Source: Ensifer canadensis
GTDB lineage: Bacteria > Pseudomonadota > Alphaproteobacteria > Rhizobiales > Rhizobiaceae
Direction of reading: 5' to 3'
Assembly: GCF_017488845.2 (NCBI RefSeq)
Contig: NZ_CP083370.1
Span: 3,535,501 to 3,599,500, forward strand
Length of the DNA: 64,000 bases
Shown here: positions 45,259 through 55,251 of the stretch, piece by piece
Numbering within the stretch: the stretch's first letter is position 1
How the letters are laid out: every line of letters starts with the position of its first letter
The notes under the pieces: model-generated
What the model saw: the letters and a program-made list of their open reading frames with translations, nothing else
The model's database searches: none
What the model was told of the DNA's origin: nothing
Program-made: the position numbers and the translations under genes

Positions 45259-48200
45259 TTACAGCAAAATGCCTTCATGCGCGTTTTTTGTGACACTATT
45301 ATTGATGCTGACGATCGGCTCGCGACTTTTTGCATCGCGCTTGACCGAAATCTTGTGCTTCGTGCCGTTCAGCGTCACTTCCGCCGAGTAGCCGTCCCAG
45401 GCCTCCGGCAACACCGGTCGGATGACCAGCTTGTCGCCATGTCGGCGGATGCCGAGAATACCCTCGACGCCGGCGCGGTAGAGCCAGCCGGCCGACCCGG
45501 TATACCAGGTCCAGCCGCCGCGTCCGGCGAGCGCGCCTTCGCCATAGATATCGGCGGCGACCACATAGGGCTCGACCCGATAGTGGTCCGCGTCTTCGCG
45601 GCTGAGGGCATGCGAGACAGGGTTCAGCATCTGGAAGACACGCCAGGCTTCCTCGGCCCTTCCCTGCTCGGCAAAGGCCAGCGCCACCCAGGTCGCCGCA
45701 TGGGTATATTGGCCGCCGTTCTCCCGTACGCCAGGCGGATAGGCCTTGATATAGCCCGGGTCCTGCCTGGTTCTTTCAAGCGGCGGCGTGAACAGCCGGA
45801 CAATGCGGCGATCCGGATCGACGAGTTCGGCCATGACCGCATCCATCGCATTCTGCGATCGCTGCTCGTCACCCTCGCCTGAAAGCACGCTCCAAGACTG
45901 GCCGATCGAATCGATCCGGCATTCGTCGCTTTCGCTCGATCCGAGCGGCGCGCCATCGTCGTAGTAGCCGCGACGATAGTAGTCACCATCCCAGCCGGCT
46001 TCGTCGAGCACCTTTTTCAAGGTGGCGAGATGCGCTTCCCAATGGCTGACGCGCGCCTTGTCCTTGCGCTCGCGGGCAAAGGGCAGGAAGCCGCGCAGCG
46101 TGCCCGCCAGGAACCAGCCGAGCCAGACGCTGGTGCCGCGGCCGGCAATGCCGACGCGGTTCATGCCGTCGTTCCAGTCGCCGCCGAGAATGAGCGGCAG
46201 GCCATTTTCGCCGCTGCGCTTGATCGCGAGATCGAGTGCGCGGGCGCAATGCTCGTAGACGTCGGCGATCTCGTCCGAGATCTCCGGCTTGTAGAAGCTG
46301 TCGTGCTGCCCTTCCTCGAGCGCCGGTCCGGTGATGAAGGCGATCTTCTCACCGAGAATGTCGGCGTTCCCCGTCACTTCGCAGTAGTGCGTGACGGCAT
46401 GGGCAAGCCAGACGACATCGTCCGAGATCATTGTTCGCACGCCGGCGCCGGTGCCCGGCAGCCACCAATGCTGCACGTCACCCTCGACGAACTGCCGCGC
46501 GGCCGCGTTGAGGATCTGTGCCCGTGCCAGTTCCGGCCGATGGATCAGGAACGCCAGCGTATCCTGCAGCTGGTCGCGGAAGCCGAAGGCGCCGCTCGCC
46601 TGGTAGAAGGCCGAGCGTGCCATGATCCGGCAACCAAGGCTCTGATAGGGCAGCCAGTTGTTGATCATGGTGTTGAAGGCCGCATCCGGCGTTTCCACCT
46701 TCACGATGTCGGTGAACTCGGTCCAGAAGGACTTGGCGGCGTCCATGACGGTGTCGAACGCAGTCTGGCGCAACTCGCCGAGAACCGAGCGCATCTGCTC
46801 GTCGTTGTCGGCGTCGCCGAGGATGAAGGTGAGCTGCTTTTCGGCACCGGGCTCGATCACCAGATCGGTCGCCAACGCCGCACAGGCGTCGCCATCCACA
46901 TCGATCGAGCCGGAAAGCTCGGCGCCAGCGAAAACGGCCTGCGGCACCAGAATGCCGCCGACCCGCCCGAGGAACTCGCGACGGCTTGCCGTATGGCTCA
47001 CACCTTCACCGCCATCGACAGCAAAGAAGGCCGAACGACCGGCATAGTCGATGCTGTAGGGGTTGGTTGCAACCAGCGCATCGGAGGCTTCGTCCCAGGT
47101 CGACAGAACGAAGGGCGCCATGCGGGCCCGGTTGTTGCCGAGCACCCATTCGGCAAAGCCGTAGACCTTCAGCTGGCGGGCAGCCGTGGAGCGGTTGCGG
47201 ATCGAGATGCGGACCAGCTTGGCCGGCAAGGTCCGGTGCACCGTGTGGGCTGCCTCGATATCGAGATCGTCCTGTGTGCTGCGGAATGTCGAATAGCCAA
47301 GTCCGTGGCGCGTCTCGAAGACGACCGACCGGCTGCGCGACAGGGCAGCGTATGGCGTCAGCACTGCGCCGCTCGCCATGTCGCGGATGAAGACCGCTTC
47401 GCCCGGCCGGTTGACGACCACATCGTTGGCCCACGGCGTCAGCTGGTAGTCGCGCGAGTTGCGGCTCCAGGTGAAGGCGGCCCCTTCGGCCGAAACGTGG
47501 AAGCCGAACTGCTCGTTGGAGATGACGTTGATCCACGGCTGCGGTGTCGCCTCGCCGCCGCGCAGGCGCACGACATATTCGCGCCCACCTTCGGCAAAGC
47601 CGCCGTAGCCGTTCCAGAAATCGAGACCGTCACCGACAATCTCCGCATCGACGGCGTCGGCCGGCTGCTGCGGGGCGGCGAGCAGAGCGAAGTTGCTTTC
47701 GCTGCCCTTCACCGGTGGCGTCGAATAGAGCGAATTGGCGCGGGCGATCTGGTCGGAGATCGTGCCGTTGCGGGCATGGAAGACGGCGCGGGAAGCCGAC
47801 AAGAGCGTCGACCAGGTCTCCGCCTCCATCAGGTCGCGGCGCACCGAGAAGATGTGCTGGCGCGGACCGTCGGAGAGGCCGCGAAGCCTCAGGTTCTCGC
47901 ACATCGAATCGAGCGCGTGCTGCATGTCCTGGGCATAGGACGAGGCCCGCTCGTTGATGATCACCAGATCGGCGGTAATGCCGCGCGCGCGCAGATATTC
48001 CTGTGCCCTGAGGGCCTCACGAGCGATGCCGAGGTCACCGTCATCGTTGATGCGCAGGCAGAAGATCGGGAAGTCGCCCGAGATTGCCAGCGGCCAGAGC
48101 GTTGACTGCGACGCGAGCCCCGCCTGAACCGTTGCGGTATCGGCGCGCAGGTGCATGTCGGGGTAGACGAGGTAGCGTCCGAGCATCTGGAAGCTTGCGG

Positions 48201-51200
48201 CCTCCTGCGAGGTGACGCCGACATGGCGCATCTGCACCTGACTGCGCGTCCAGGCATGGATCAGCTCGTGATTGAAGGTTTCCGTGTGCCTGTAGCGATC
48301 GATGGCGCGGTCGACGGCCTCGCGGTTCGGGGCCGCGATCGTCCAGAAGACGACGCTGACCTTCTTGCCGGCCGGAACCCGAACGACACGTCGAAGCGAC
48401 ATGATCGGGTCGAGCGTAAAGCCATCGGTTCCCGAAAGCACCGCGTCGGTGTCGAAGGCGGCGGCCTCGGCAAGGGTGCGCCCCTGGCCGATGAAGCGGC
48501 GACGGTCGGTCTCCGCCTCGGTCGGACGGTCGCTGCCGGCATTATCGGTGACGAGATGCGCCACTTCCATATCCGGATCGCCTGAGCTGCGCTTGTTGCG
48601 GCTGACATGGATGACGTCGCCGCGCCGGCTGATCTCCGTGCGCAGGAACATCTTGGAGAAGGCGGGATGCGCGCTGTCGGCCTCGTCGGTCGACAGCACC
48701 GGTTCGGCATAGGACGTCACCTCGATGAAGCGGTCCTGCGTTCCGGTGTTGAGCAGGATGACGCGGCGGCCTTCGGCATCGTGCTCGGTGGCAACGATGC
48801 ACTCGACTTCGCTGGTGAGGTCGCCGACGGTCTTGACGAATTCGGCCTTGTCGTCACCGAACCGCGTCAGGAGCTTTTCGCCGACGGCGCGCCGGGGCTC
48901 GGCGGTGGCCGACCACCAGTCGCCCGTCGTCGTGTCGCGCAGGAAAATGAAGGTGCCCGTGCGGTCCTCGACCGGGTCCGGCTTCCAGCGGGTGACCGAC
49001 TGGCCGTTCCAGCGGGCATAACCGGCACCGGTTGCCGTCAGCATGACGGCGTAGTGGCCGTTGGACAGGAACACGGTTTCGCGGTCCTGGGCGAGCGGGT
49101 TTTCGATGACCCGAACCTCCGGACGCAACAGATCGTCCTGGCCCTTGCCGAGCGATTCCGGCTCGCGCTTGGCGTTCATGATCGGAATATCGCGCGGCGC
49201 CTTTTCCTGCAGCAGCAGTTCGGCCGCCTCGATTACCGGATCGGCGTGGAACCATTCGCGCAGCCTGCCGGTGAATACGACGTTGGCGACAGCGGCGATC
49301 GACATGCCATGGTGGTGGGCATAGTAGTTGCGCACGACGGCGCATTTCTGCCCCTCGGGCACGCGCGTCGGCGTGAAGTCGACGGCATCGTGGAAGCCGT
49401 AAACGCCGAGCGCCCCGACTTCGCGCAGTCGACCGAGATTGGCGAGCGCCGCCTTCGGATCGTACATGCAGGCGAGAATGGAGGCGTAGGGCGCGATGAC
49501 GGCGTTCTGCCCGAGGCCACGCTTGAGGCCAAGCGTCGGCACACCGAAGTTGGTGTACTGGTAGGTCAGCTCGTGGTCGCGCGCATTGAAGGCCGCTTCG
49601 GAGATGCCCCACGGCGTGCCGAGACGGCGGCCGTGATTGATCTGCTCCTTGACCACCAGATTGTTGGTCTGGTTGAGGATACCGCCCTGCCGCTCCTGCA
49701 TCACCAGCGGCGGCATCAGATATTCGAACATCGAACCGGACCAGGAGATCAGCGCGCCACGCGCGCCGATCGGCACGATCGGACGGCCGAGCTTGTACCA
49801 GTGCTCGGTCGGCAGGTCGCCCTTGGCGATCGCGAACAGGCTGGTCAGACGGGCCTCGGACGCCAGAAGATCGTAGCAGGCCTCGTCGAGCTCATTGGCG
49901 TTGACGCGGAAGCCGATTGACAGCAGGCGACGCTCGGGCCGGAACAGGAAGCCGAAATCCATCGAGAAGGCGATGTCGCGAGCACGATCCTTTAGAACCG
50001 CCAAGCGCTGGCGCAGCGCTTCGATGGCGCCAAGATCGAACACGCCGTCGGCAATATGCGCTTCGCAGGTGGTGACCAGCGCGTTCGCCCACTTCGTCAC
50101 TTCGCTGCTCTGGGCCGTGCGAACCTCATGGTCGAGGTTGACGGTCAGCTTGTGCATGTCGCGCGCCAGAACGGCGAGATTGATCACGCGGATTGATGCG
50201 AATTCATGCTCGCGCTTGACGGCAGCCAGAGCATTCTGGAAGCCGACGATGCGCTCCTCGATCAGGCGGCGCAGCGGGCGAACGGTCTTGCGGTCGTCAG
50301 GCAGGTCGTTCAGCACCTCGGCAAGAATGGCGACGACGTCGCCAATGCCGTCAAGGCTGCCCTGGACATGCGCCGACGGCGCTTCCGCCCATTCCCGACA
50401 CATGGACGACACGGCGATCAGGTGGCCGGCAAGATTGCCGCTGTCGACCGACGAGATGTAGCGCGGCTCCATCGTTTCGAGCGTGTTGGTGCGGTACCAG
50501 TTGAACAGGTGGCCGCGATATTTCGGCATCCGGTCGATGGTCGCAATCGTCTGCTCCAGGCGGTTGATCGTTTCTTCGAAGCCGATCCAGCCGAAGTCGC
50601 GTGCCGACATGACCGAGAGTAGGTAGACGCCGATATTGGTCGGCGAGGTGCGCTCGGCCAGCACCGGCTGCGGCGTTTCCTGGAAGTTGTCCGGCGGCAG
50701 AAAATTCTGCTCGGCGGTCACGAAGGTCTCGAAATAGCGCCAGGTGCGCCGCGCGATCAGGCGCATTTCCTCGATCGCCTCGTCGGAAACGACCAGCTGG
50801 TCCTCGGTTTCGGCCGATTGGCTGACGAACCACGCGACAGCGGGAGAAAGCGCCCAGAGCAGGGCAAAGGGAATGCCGATGAAGGGCAGGCCGGTATCGG
50901 AAATCGCCGCAAGCGCCAGCGACAGAACCGACAGCGCCGGTGCGATCCACATCGCCTTGTAATAATCACCGATGCTTCCATGCCCGGCACTTTGCACCTG
51001 GGCAGCGGTGCGCCATTCCAGCATCAGCTTGCGGCTGACGAAGGTGCGGTAGAGCGAACGCACGATCGCGTCGCCCATCATCGCCGCGCCATGGGCGATG
51101 AAGACGATGCGAAGGGCGACCTGGGCATTGGCGGCACGAACTTCGGTCAGCACAGCATGGAGGTGGGCACGGGCGACGATGTCGTTGCGGCGCGGCAGGA

Positions 51201-53874
51201 GGCCATTGATCAGCGACAGCGTCGGGGCGACGAACAAGCTGAAGATCAGCACGATCTGCCAGATCAGCGCCTCGGTCGGCTGCATGTAGTACCAGCCCAT
51301 GACAGAGGCGACGAGCCAGGCGCAGGGGATCAGCGAACGGCGCAAATTGTCGTACATCTTCCACCGGCCGAGCATCGACAGGCCGTTCGACGGGTTGAAG
51401 ATATAGGGCAGCAGCTGCCAGTCGCCGCGGGCCCAGCGATGCTGGCGCGACATCTCTACCTCGTAGCGGGTCGGGAAATCCTCGACGAGTTCGACGTCCG
51501 TCACCAGCGCGCAGCGCACAAACGAGCCTTCGAGCAGGTCGTGGCTGAGAACGGCATTTTCCTCGATCCGCCCCTTGAGCGCGGCCTCGAAAGCATCGAC
51601 GTGATAGAGGCCCTTGCCGGTGAAGCTGCCTTCGCCAGCGATGTCCTGGTAGACGTCGGAAACGGTGAAGACATAGGGGTCGATGCCACGATTGGCCGAG
51701 AAGATGCGCTGGAAGGCCGAGGCTTCGCTTCCAGTCGTCAGCGACGGCGTCACGCGCGGCTGTAGCAGGCTGTAGCCGGCAATCACCTTCTGTGTTTCCG
51801 GGTCGACGATCGGGCGGTTGATCGGGTGGTACATCTTGCCGACGAGCTTCGTCACCGCGTCGCGCATCAGGCGCGTATCGGCGTCGAGCGTCATGACATA
51901 TTGAACGTTCTCCGGCACGGTATTGGCGCCCTGGAGGAACGAGGTGTCGCGATCGCCGCGCAGCAGCATGTTCAGCTCATGCAGCTTGCCGCGCTTGCGC
52001 TCCCAACCCATCCATACGCCTTCCGCCTCGTTGAAGAGGCGGCGGCGGTGCAGCAGGAAGAAACGCGTCCTGCCGTCATAGGCATAACGCGCCGAAAGCT
52101 CGGCAACCTCGCGCCGGGCATAGTCGAGAACATCGGTATCGGCCGGGGTTTCCTCGAACTTGCTGTCGATCCAGTCGCTGAGCAGCGCGAAAGAGATCTC
52201 GCCGCGCGGATTGGCGAGGTAGTGAACCTCGAGATTGCGCACGAGTTCGTCGACATGGTCGCGCTTGGAGATCAGGCAGGGCACGACGACGAGCGTGCGG
52301 GCATATTCCGGAACGCCATCGAGGAACTCATAGCCGACCAGGCGCGACGGTTTGACGAACAGCGTGACGAGCGTGTTGAACAGACCCATCGCACCTTCGG
52401 ACGCCGGCAGCGCAAACAGCAGAAGCATGATCAGCTTCGCGCCGTTCGGAATATCCATCGGGCTGACGAAGGCATAGACGGCGACCATCGCCAGGATCGT
52501 CAGGAGAATGTTCGGTCCGGCGATCGCAAACCAGTCGAGCTTGCGGCTGAGGCGAATGATGCTCTGCAGCACCGACGGCCGGTAGCCGATCTTCTGCTCG
52601 AGCGCCTTGCGCTGCTTGCCGACAAGGAAGGAGCCAACGTTCGGCTCATGAAGCTCCGGCTCGACTGCAGCCACCGCTTCCGCTTCCTTCACCATCTCGA
52701 TGGCGATCTGGGTGACTTCGTATTCGCTGTGGCCGGAGCGGCGCGCCAGCTTTTCGATCGTATCGCGGTATTTGTTGCGCGAGCCGAATTCGAGCGCGGC
52801 GTAATCGGAACCATCGCGCAGCGCCGCATCGATCTTGCTGACGCTTTCGAACCAGACGGCCCAGTCGGTATCGTCGATCTCGCGCAGGCTGCGGATGATG
52901 TTGCTCATCGTCGCATTGCCTGACGACAGGCGGTTCTGCTCGGCGACCAGCGCGTCCTCGACGTCGCTGCCGCGCTTCTCGAGCTGTTCCTCGATCCAGG
53001 CGATCACCGAGCCGGAGGTCTGCGAGCCATCGCGCATGCGGTAGAGCAGCTGGGCGACGAAGGTATTGTCCGCCGCAAGCGCCTCGGATTCGGCCAGCAG
53101 CGCTCGCAACTTTTCCGGGTCGTTGTGACGGATGATCTGGTCGGCGATGTCGTTGGCCTTGCGCCGCATGCCGCGCGAACGCTCGACGCGGATGGCGATG
53201 CGCCGCAGGTTCTCGATGAGAACGAAGCGCAGGATCGAGGGCAAGGCCCACAATTCGCCGATCTTGAACGTGTCGTGCTTCTGGAAGCCCTCGACCATCG
53301 CGGTAATGCTTTCCCGCGAGACCGTGCTGTGCGTATGGGCGACATAGAGCCAGGCGAGCGCCATCGTGCGCGGAATGACTGTTCCGGAGACGGACAGCGT
53401 GGGCAGCTGGCGATAGAACTTGCGCGGGAAGTCGCGGCGGACTTCCTGGATCGCTTCCTCGACCACGTGGTGGTTGTCGAGCAGCCATTCGGCGGCCGGC
53501 GTGATCGACGCCCCCGCTTCGACATCAGCCGCTGTTGCCCGATACACCCTCAGGATTTCGTTTTCATTCTCGCGGTGGCGCGGGCGGAATTCGAACGGGA
53601 AGAAGCCCGGCAGGGACGGTGCGCCCTTGAGCGCAAGGGTCTCGCCGCTTTGCCGCAGATCCTCCATCGAGAAAAAGGTCGAGCGGATCGAATCGTTGTA
53701 ATCGATCTGTTTCGCTTCCGGTTCGCGAGAAGAGGAGGTCGGCGTGTTGTGAAGGGGCATGGGTGCTGGTTCTGAATCCAACCGGGGTTGATCGGCCCGG
53801 CTCTCGTTGTTCTGCCGGGTTGGCTGCGGTCCTGAAGTTCCAGGCTTGGCCGGCACGTTGCTAGACACGGTCAT
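45259..53874 (-). CDS. ndvB: cyclic beta-1,2-glucan synthase
   Basis: A giant inner-membrane protein of 2871 residues, similar in size to known NdvB/Cgs. It initiates, elongates and cyclises beta-1,2-glucan from UDP-glucose. The glucosyltransferase core has VVPCLISKRDHVDE, the aspartates of MTLDADTRLM and RQHRWARGDWQLLPYI, flanked by membrane spans in the first 1000 residues. The C-terminal third is a family 94 phosphorylase-like domain with GGDWNDGMNRVG, which controls ring size. The ATG at 53874 has GGGAGG 4 nt upstream; one four codons earlier is less likely. Confidence 0.96.
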   Translation of the reverse strand: MTVSSNVPAKPGTSGPQPTRQNNESRADQPRLDSEPAPMPLHNTPTSSSREPEAKQIDYNDSIRSTFFSMEDLRQSGETLALKGAPSLPGFFPFEFRPRHRENENEILRVYRATAADVEAGASITPAAEWLLDNHHVVEEAIQEVRRDFPRKFYRQLPTLSVSGTVIPRTMALAWLYVAHTHSTVSRESITAMVEGFQKHDTFKIGELWALPSILRFVLIENLRRIAIRVERSRGMRRKANDIADQIIRHNDPEKLRALLAESEALAADNTFVAQLLYRMRDGSQTSGSVIAWIEEQLEKRGSDVEDALVAEQNRLSSGNATMSNIIRSLREIDDTDWAVWFESVSKIDAALRDGSDYAALEFGSRNKYRDTIEKLARRSGHSEYEVTQIAIEMVKEAEAVAAVEPELHEPNVGSFLVGKQRKALEQKIGYRPSVLQSIIRLSRKLDWFAIAGPNILLTILAMVAVYAFVSPMDIPNGAKLIMLLLFALPASEGAMGLFNTLVTLFVKPSRLVGYEFLDGVPEYARTLVVVPCLISKRDHVDELVRNLEVHYLANPRGEISFALLSDWIDSKFEETPADTDVLDYARREVAELSARYAYDGRTRFFLLHRRRLFNEAEGVWMGWERKRGKLHELNMLLRGDRDTSFLQGANTVPENVQYVMTLDADTRLMRDAVTKLVGKMYHPINRPIVDPETQKVIAGYSLLQPRVTPSLTTGSEASAFQRIFSANRGIDPYVFTVSDVYQDIAGEGSFTGKGLYHVDAFEAALKGRIEENAVLSHDLLEGSFVRCALVTDVELVEDFPTRYEVEMSRQHRWARGDWQLLPYIFNPSNGLSMLGRWKMYDNLRRSLIPCAWLVASVMGWYYMQPTEALIWQIVLIFSLFVAPTLSLINGLLPRRNDIVARAHLHAVLTEVRAANAQVALRIVFIAHGAAMMGDAIVRSLYRTFVSRKLMLEWRTAAQVQSAGHGSIGDYYKAMWIAPALSVLSLALAAISDTGLPFIGIPFALLWALSPAVAWFVSQSAETEDQLVVSDEAIEEMRLIARRTWRYFETFVTAEQNFLPPDNFQETPQPVLAERTSPTNIGVYLLSVMSARDFGWIGFEETINRLEQTIATIDRMPKYRGHLFNWYRTNTLETMEPRYISSVDSGNLAGHLIAVSSMCREWAEAPSAHVQGSLDGIGDVVAILAEVLNDLPDDRKTVRPLRRLIEERIVGFQNALAAVKREHEFASIRVINLAVLARDMHKLTVNLDHEVRTAQSSEVTKWANALVTTCEAHIADGVFDLGAIEALRQRLAVLKDRARDIAFSMDFGFLFRPERRLLSIGFRVNANELDEACYDLLASEARLTSLFAIAKGDLPTEHWYKLGRPIVPIGARGALISWSGSMFEYLMPPLVMQERQGGILNQTNNLVVKEQINHGRRLGTPWGISEAAFNARDHELTYQYTNFGVPTLGLKRGLGQNAVIAPYASILACMYDPKAALANLGRLREVGALGVYGFHDAVDFTPTRVPEGQKCAVVRNYYAHHHGMSIAAVANVVFTGRLREWFHADPVIEAAELLLQEKAPRDIPIMNAKREPESLGKGQDDLLRPEVRVIENPLAQDRETVFLSNGHYAVMLTATGAGYARWNGQSVTRWKPDPVEDRTGTFIFLRDTTTGDWWSATAEPRRAVGEKLLTRFGDDKAEFVKTVGDLTSEVECIVATEHDAEGRRVILLNTGTQDRFIEVTSYAEPVLSTDEADSAHPAFSKMFLRTEISRRGDVIHVSRNKRSSGDPDMEVAHLVTDNAGSDRPTEAETDRRRFIGQGRTLAEAAAFDTDAVLSGTDGFTLDPIMSLRRVVRVPAGKKVSVVFWTIAAPNREAVDRAIDRYRHTETFNHELIHAWTRSQVQMRHVGVTSQEAASFQMLGRYLVYPDMHLRADTATVQAGLASQSTLWPLAISGDFPIFCLRINDDGDLGIAREALRAQEYLRARGITADLVIINERASSYAQDMQHALDSMCENLRLRGLSDGPRQHIFSVRRDLMEAETWSTLLSASRAVFHARNGTISDQIARANSLYSTPPVKGSESNFALLAAPQQPADAVDAEIVGDGLDFWNGYGGFAEGGREYVVRLRGGEATPQPWINVISNEQFGFHVSAEGAAFTWSRNSRDYQLTPWANDVVVNRPGEAVFIRDMASGAVLTPYAALSRSRSVVFETRHGLGYSTFRSTQDDLDIEAAHTVHRTLPAKLVRISIRNRSTAARQLKVYGFAEWVLGNNRARMAPFVLSTWDEASDALVATNPYSIDYAGRSAFFAVDGGEGVSHTASRREFLGRVGGILVPQAVFAGAELSGSIDVDGDACAALATDLVIEPGAEKQLTFILGDADNDEQMRSVLGELRQTAFDTVMDAAKSFWTEFTDIVKVETPDAAFNTMINNWLPYQSLGCRIMARSAFYQASGAFGFRDQLQDTLAFLIHRPELARAQILNAAARQFVEGDVQHWWLPGTGAGVRTMISDDVVWLAHAVTHYCEVTGNADILGEKIAFITGPALEEGQHDSFYKPEISDEIADVYEHCARALDLAIKRSGENGLPLILGGDWNDGMNRVGIAGRGTSVWLGWFLAGTLRGFLPFARERKDKARVSHWEAHLATLKKVLDEAGWDGDYYRRGYYDDGAPLGSSESDECRIDSIGQSWSVLSGEGDEQRSQNAMDAVMAELVDPDRRIVRLFTPPLERTRQDPGYIKAYPPGVRENGGQYTHAATWVALAFAEQGRAEEAWRVFQMLNPVSHALSREDADHYRVEPYVVAADIYGEGALAGRGGWTWYTGSAGWLYRAGVEGILGIRRHGDKLVIRPVLPEAWDGYSAEVTLNGTKHKISVKRDAKSREPIVSINNSVTKNAHEGILL

Positions 53875-54244
53875 GTGTCCTCCCATCCGCCGTCATTTTC
53901 CGGCAAACCGGAAACTGGCGGAAACTGGCGCCGCCCTTGAACTGGGCATCAGAGAAAGCAAAGCCGGCGGCGCATTGGTTTTCAAGGCCGCGTGATGCAT
54001 GAAAGTGGCATTTTTTAGCCGTGGTGCCAACAGCTTGCAAGGATCGGCGGCGCAAGTTTGGACGAATTGCGCACACTCTCATCGGGCGAAAACGCAATAG
54101 TCCGCGCTCGCCTATGGCAACCTCAAATCTATGTATCAATTTTGCCCCTTCCCGGCGCATCTCTGGGTAGCAGTCCGTCGCGAAACGCCGACGGCGTCAG
54201 GAAGGTTCCGGCCATCGGTCGAAACATGTTCGAGGATGGGAAAC
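53875..54244. other. 370-bp intergenic region
   Basis: Upstream of ndvB and downstream of the LysR gene stop. Part of it must hold the ndvB promoter, but I cannot mark one with confidence. No gene or repeat was recognised. Confidence 0.5.
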
Positions 54245-55138
54245 CTACCCGACCTGTTCAGTGATCCATTCGCGGAAGGCGAGACTGATCGGGTTTTCGA
54301 GTTTGCCTTCCGGAACCGCGAGATAATAACTGTTCTCCGTCTGCATCGGCCGGTCGAGAACGATGCGCAATGTTCCCGCTGCCAGCTCCTGTTCGATCAG
54401 ATAGCGGGGCAGCAAGGCGAAACCGAGACCGGCCGTGGCCGCCTCGATCACCATCGAGAACTGATCGAAGCGGTTACCGCGATAGGCACCCCTTCCATCC
54501 ATGCCGTTGGCCTCGAACCATTGCGCCCAGAGTTTGGGTCGCGTCGCCAGGTGCAGCAGCGGACCGCCGACGATATCCTCCAGCGTCGCCACCGGATTGG
54601 CCGCAAGCAGGGTCGGGCTTGCCGCCGGCACGATGATCTCGCTGCAGAGATAGCTGCAGGTGGCATGCGCCCAAACCGGCTGGCCGTAGTGGATGGCGAT
54701 GTCGAAGTTCTGCTCGTCGAAATCGAAGGGTGCCGACCGCGACGCGATATTGACCACGGTATCGGGGTGCTGGCGAAGAAAATCCGGCAGCCGCGGCACC
54801 AGCCAACGGCTGCCGAAGGTCGGCAGCGACGCGATCGACAATGTCGAGTCGGCGCGCGCCGAGGCCATTGCCCGCACCATCAGCTCTTCGGTCTGGTTGA
54901 GCAGGCGGCGAACCTCGGGCAGGAACTTCTGCCCGGCCTCGGAGAGAATGACGCGCTGGCGCACCCGCTCAAACAGGAGAACGCCGAGCTGGTTCTCCAG
55001 ATCCTTGATCTGACGGCTGACGGCACTCTGGGTCAGATTGAGTTCGGCGGCTGCCTGCGTGAAGCTGCCGTGCCGTGCCGCGCATTCGAAAGCCTGCAGC
55101 GTCGTAACATCAGGAACCAGTCTGCGGCTTAACTTCAT
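54245..55138 (-). CDS. LysR family regulator (GcvA-like)
   Basis: 297 residues. The winged helix-turn-helix at about residues 12-60 reads TLQAFECAARHGSFTQAAAE then LNLTQSAVSRQIKDLENQLG. The ligand-binding domain includes SIASLPTFGSRWLVPRLPDF, typical of the GcvA branch that often controls amino acid catabolism. It is divergent from the hglS operon with 113 bp between the starts, so it is the probable local regulator and its inducer could be a lysine catabolite. That role is inferred from position. Confidence 0.88.
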   Translation of the reverse strand: MKLSRRLVPDVTTLQAFECAARHGSFTQAAAELNLTQSAVSRQIKDLENQLGVLLFERVRQRVILSEAGQKFLPEVRRLLNQTEELMVRAMASARADSTLSIASLPTFGSRWLVPRLPDFLRQHPDTVVNIASRSAPFDFDEQNFDIAIHYGQPVWAHATCSYLCSEIIVPAASPTLLAANPVATLEDIVGGPLLHLATRPKLWAQWFEANGMDGRGAYRGNRFDQFSMVIEAATAGLGFALLPRYLIEQELAAGTLRIVLDRPMQTENSYYLAVPEGKLENPISLAFREWITEQVG

Positions 55139-55251
55139 TCCAGCCTCGCATCAACATAGTCACAAGCAGCGCGATCAATGGCCGCTTCCTTTGGATATGA
55201 TCCGAAATGAGAATGACCTTGTCCTTCACCCATAGCGCGAGGCGAGCCCCA

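Noticed and set aside
46030..48105. 691-codon open frame antisense to ndvB
   Set aside because: ndvB is certain here, and the antisense product lacks any family motif or ribosome-binding site.
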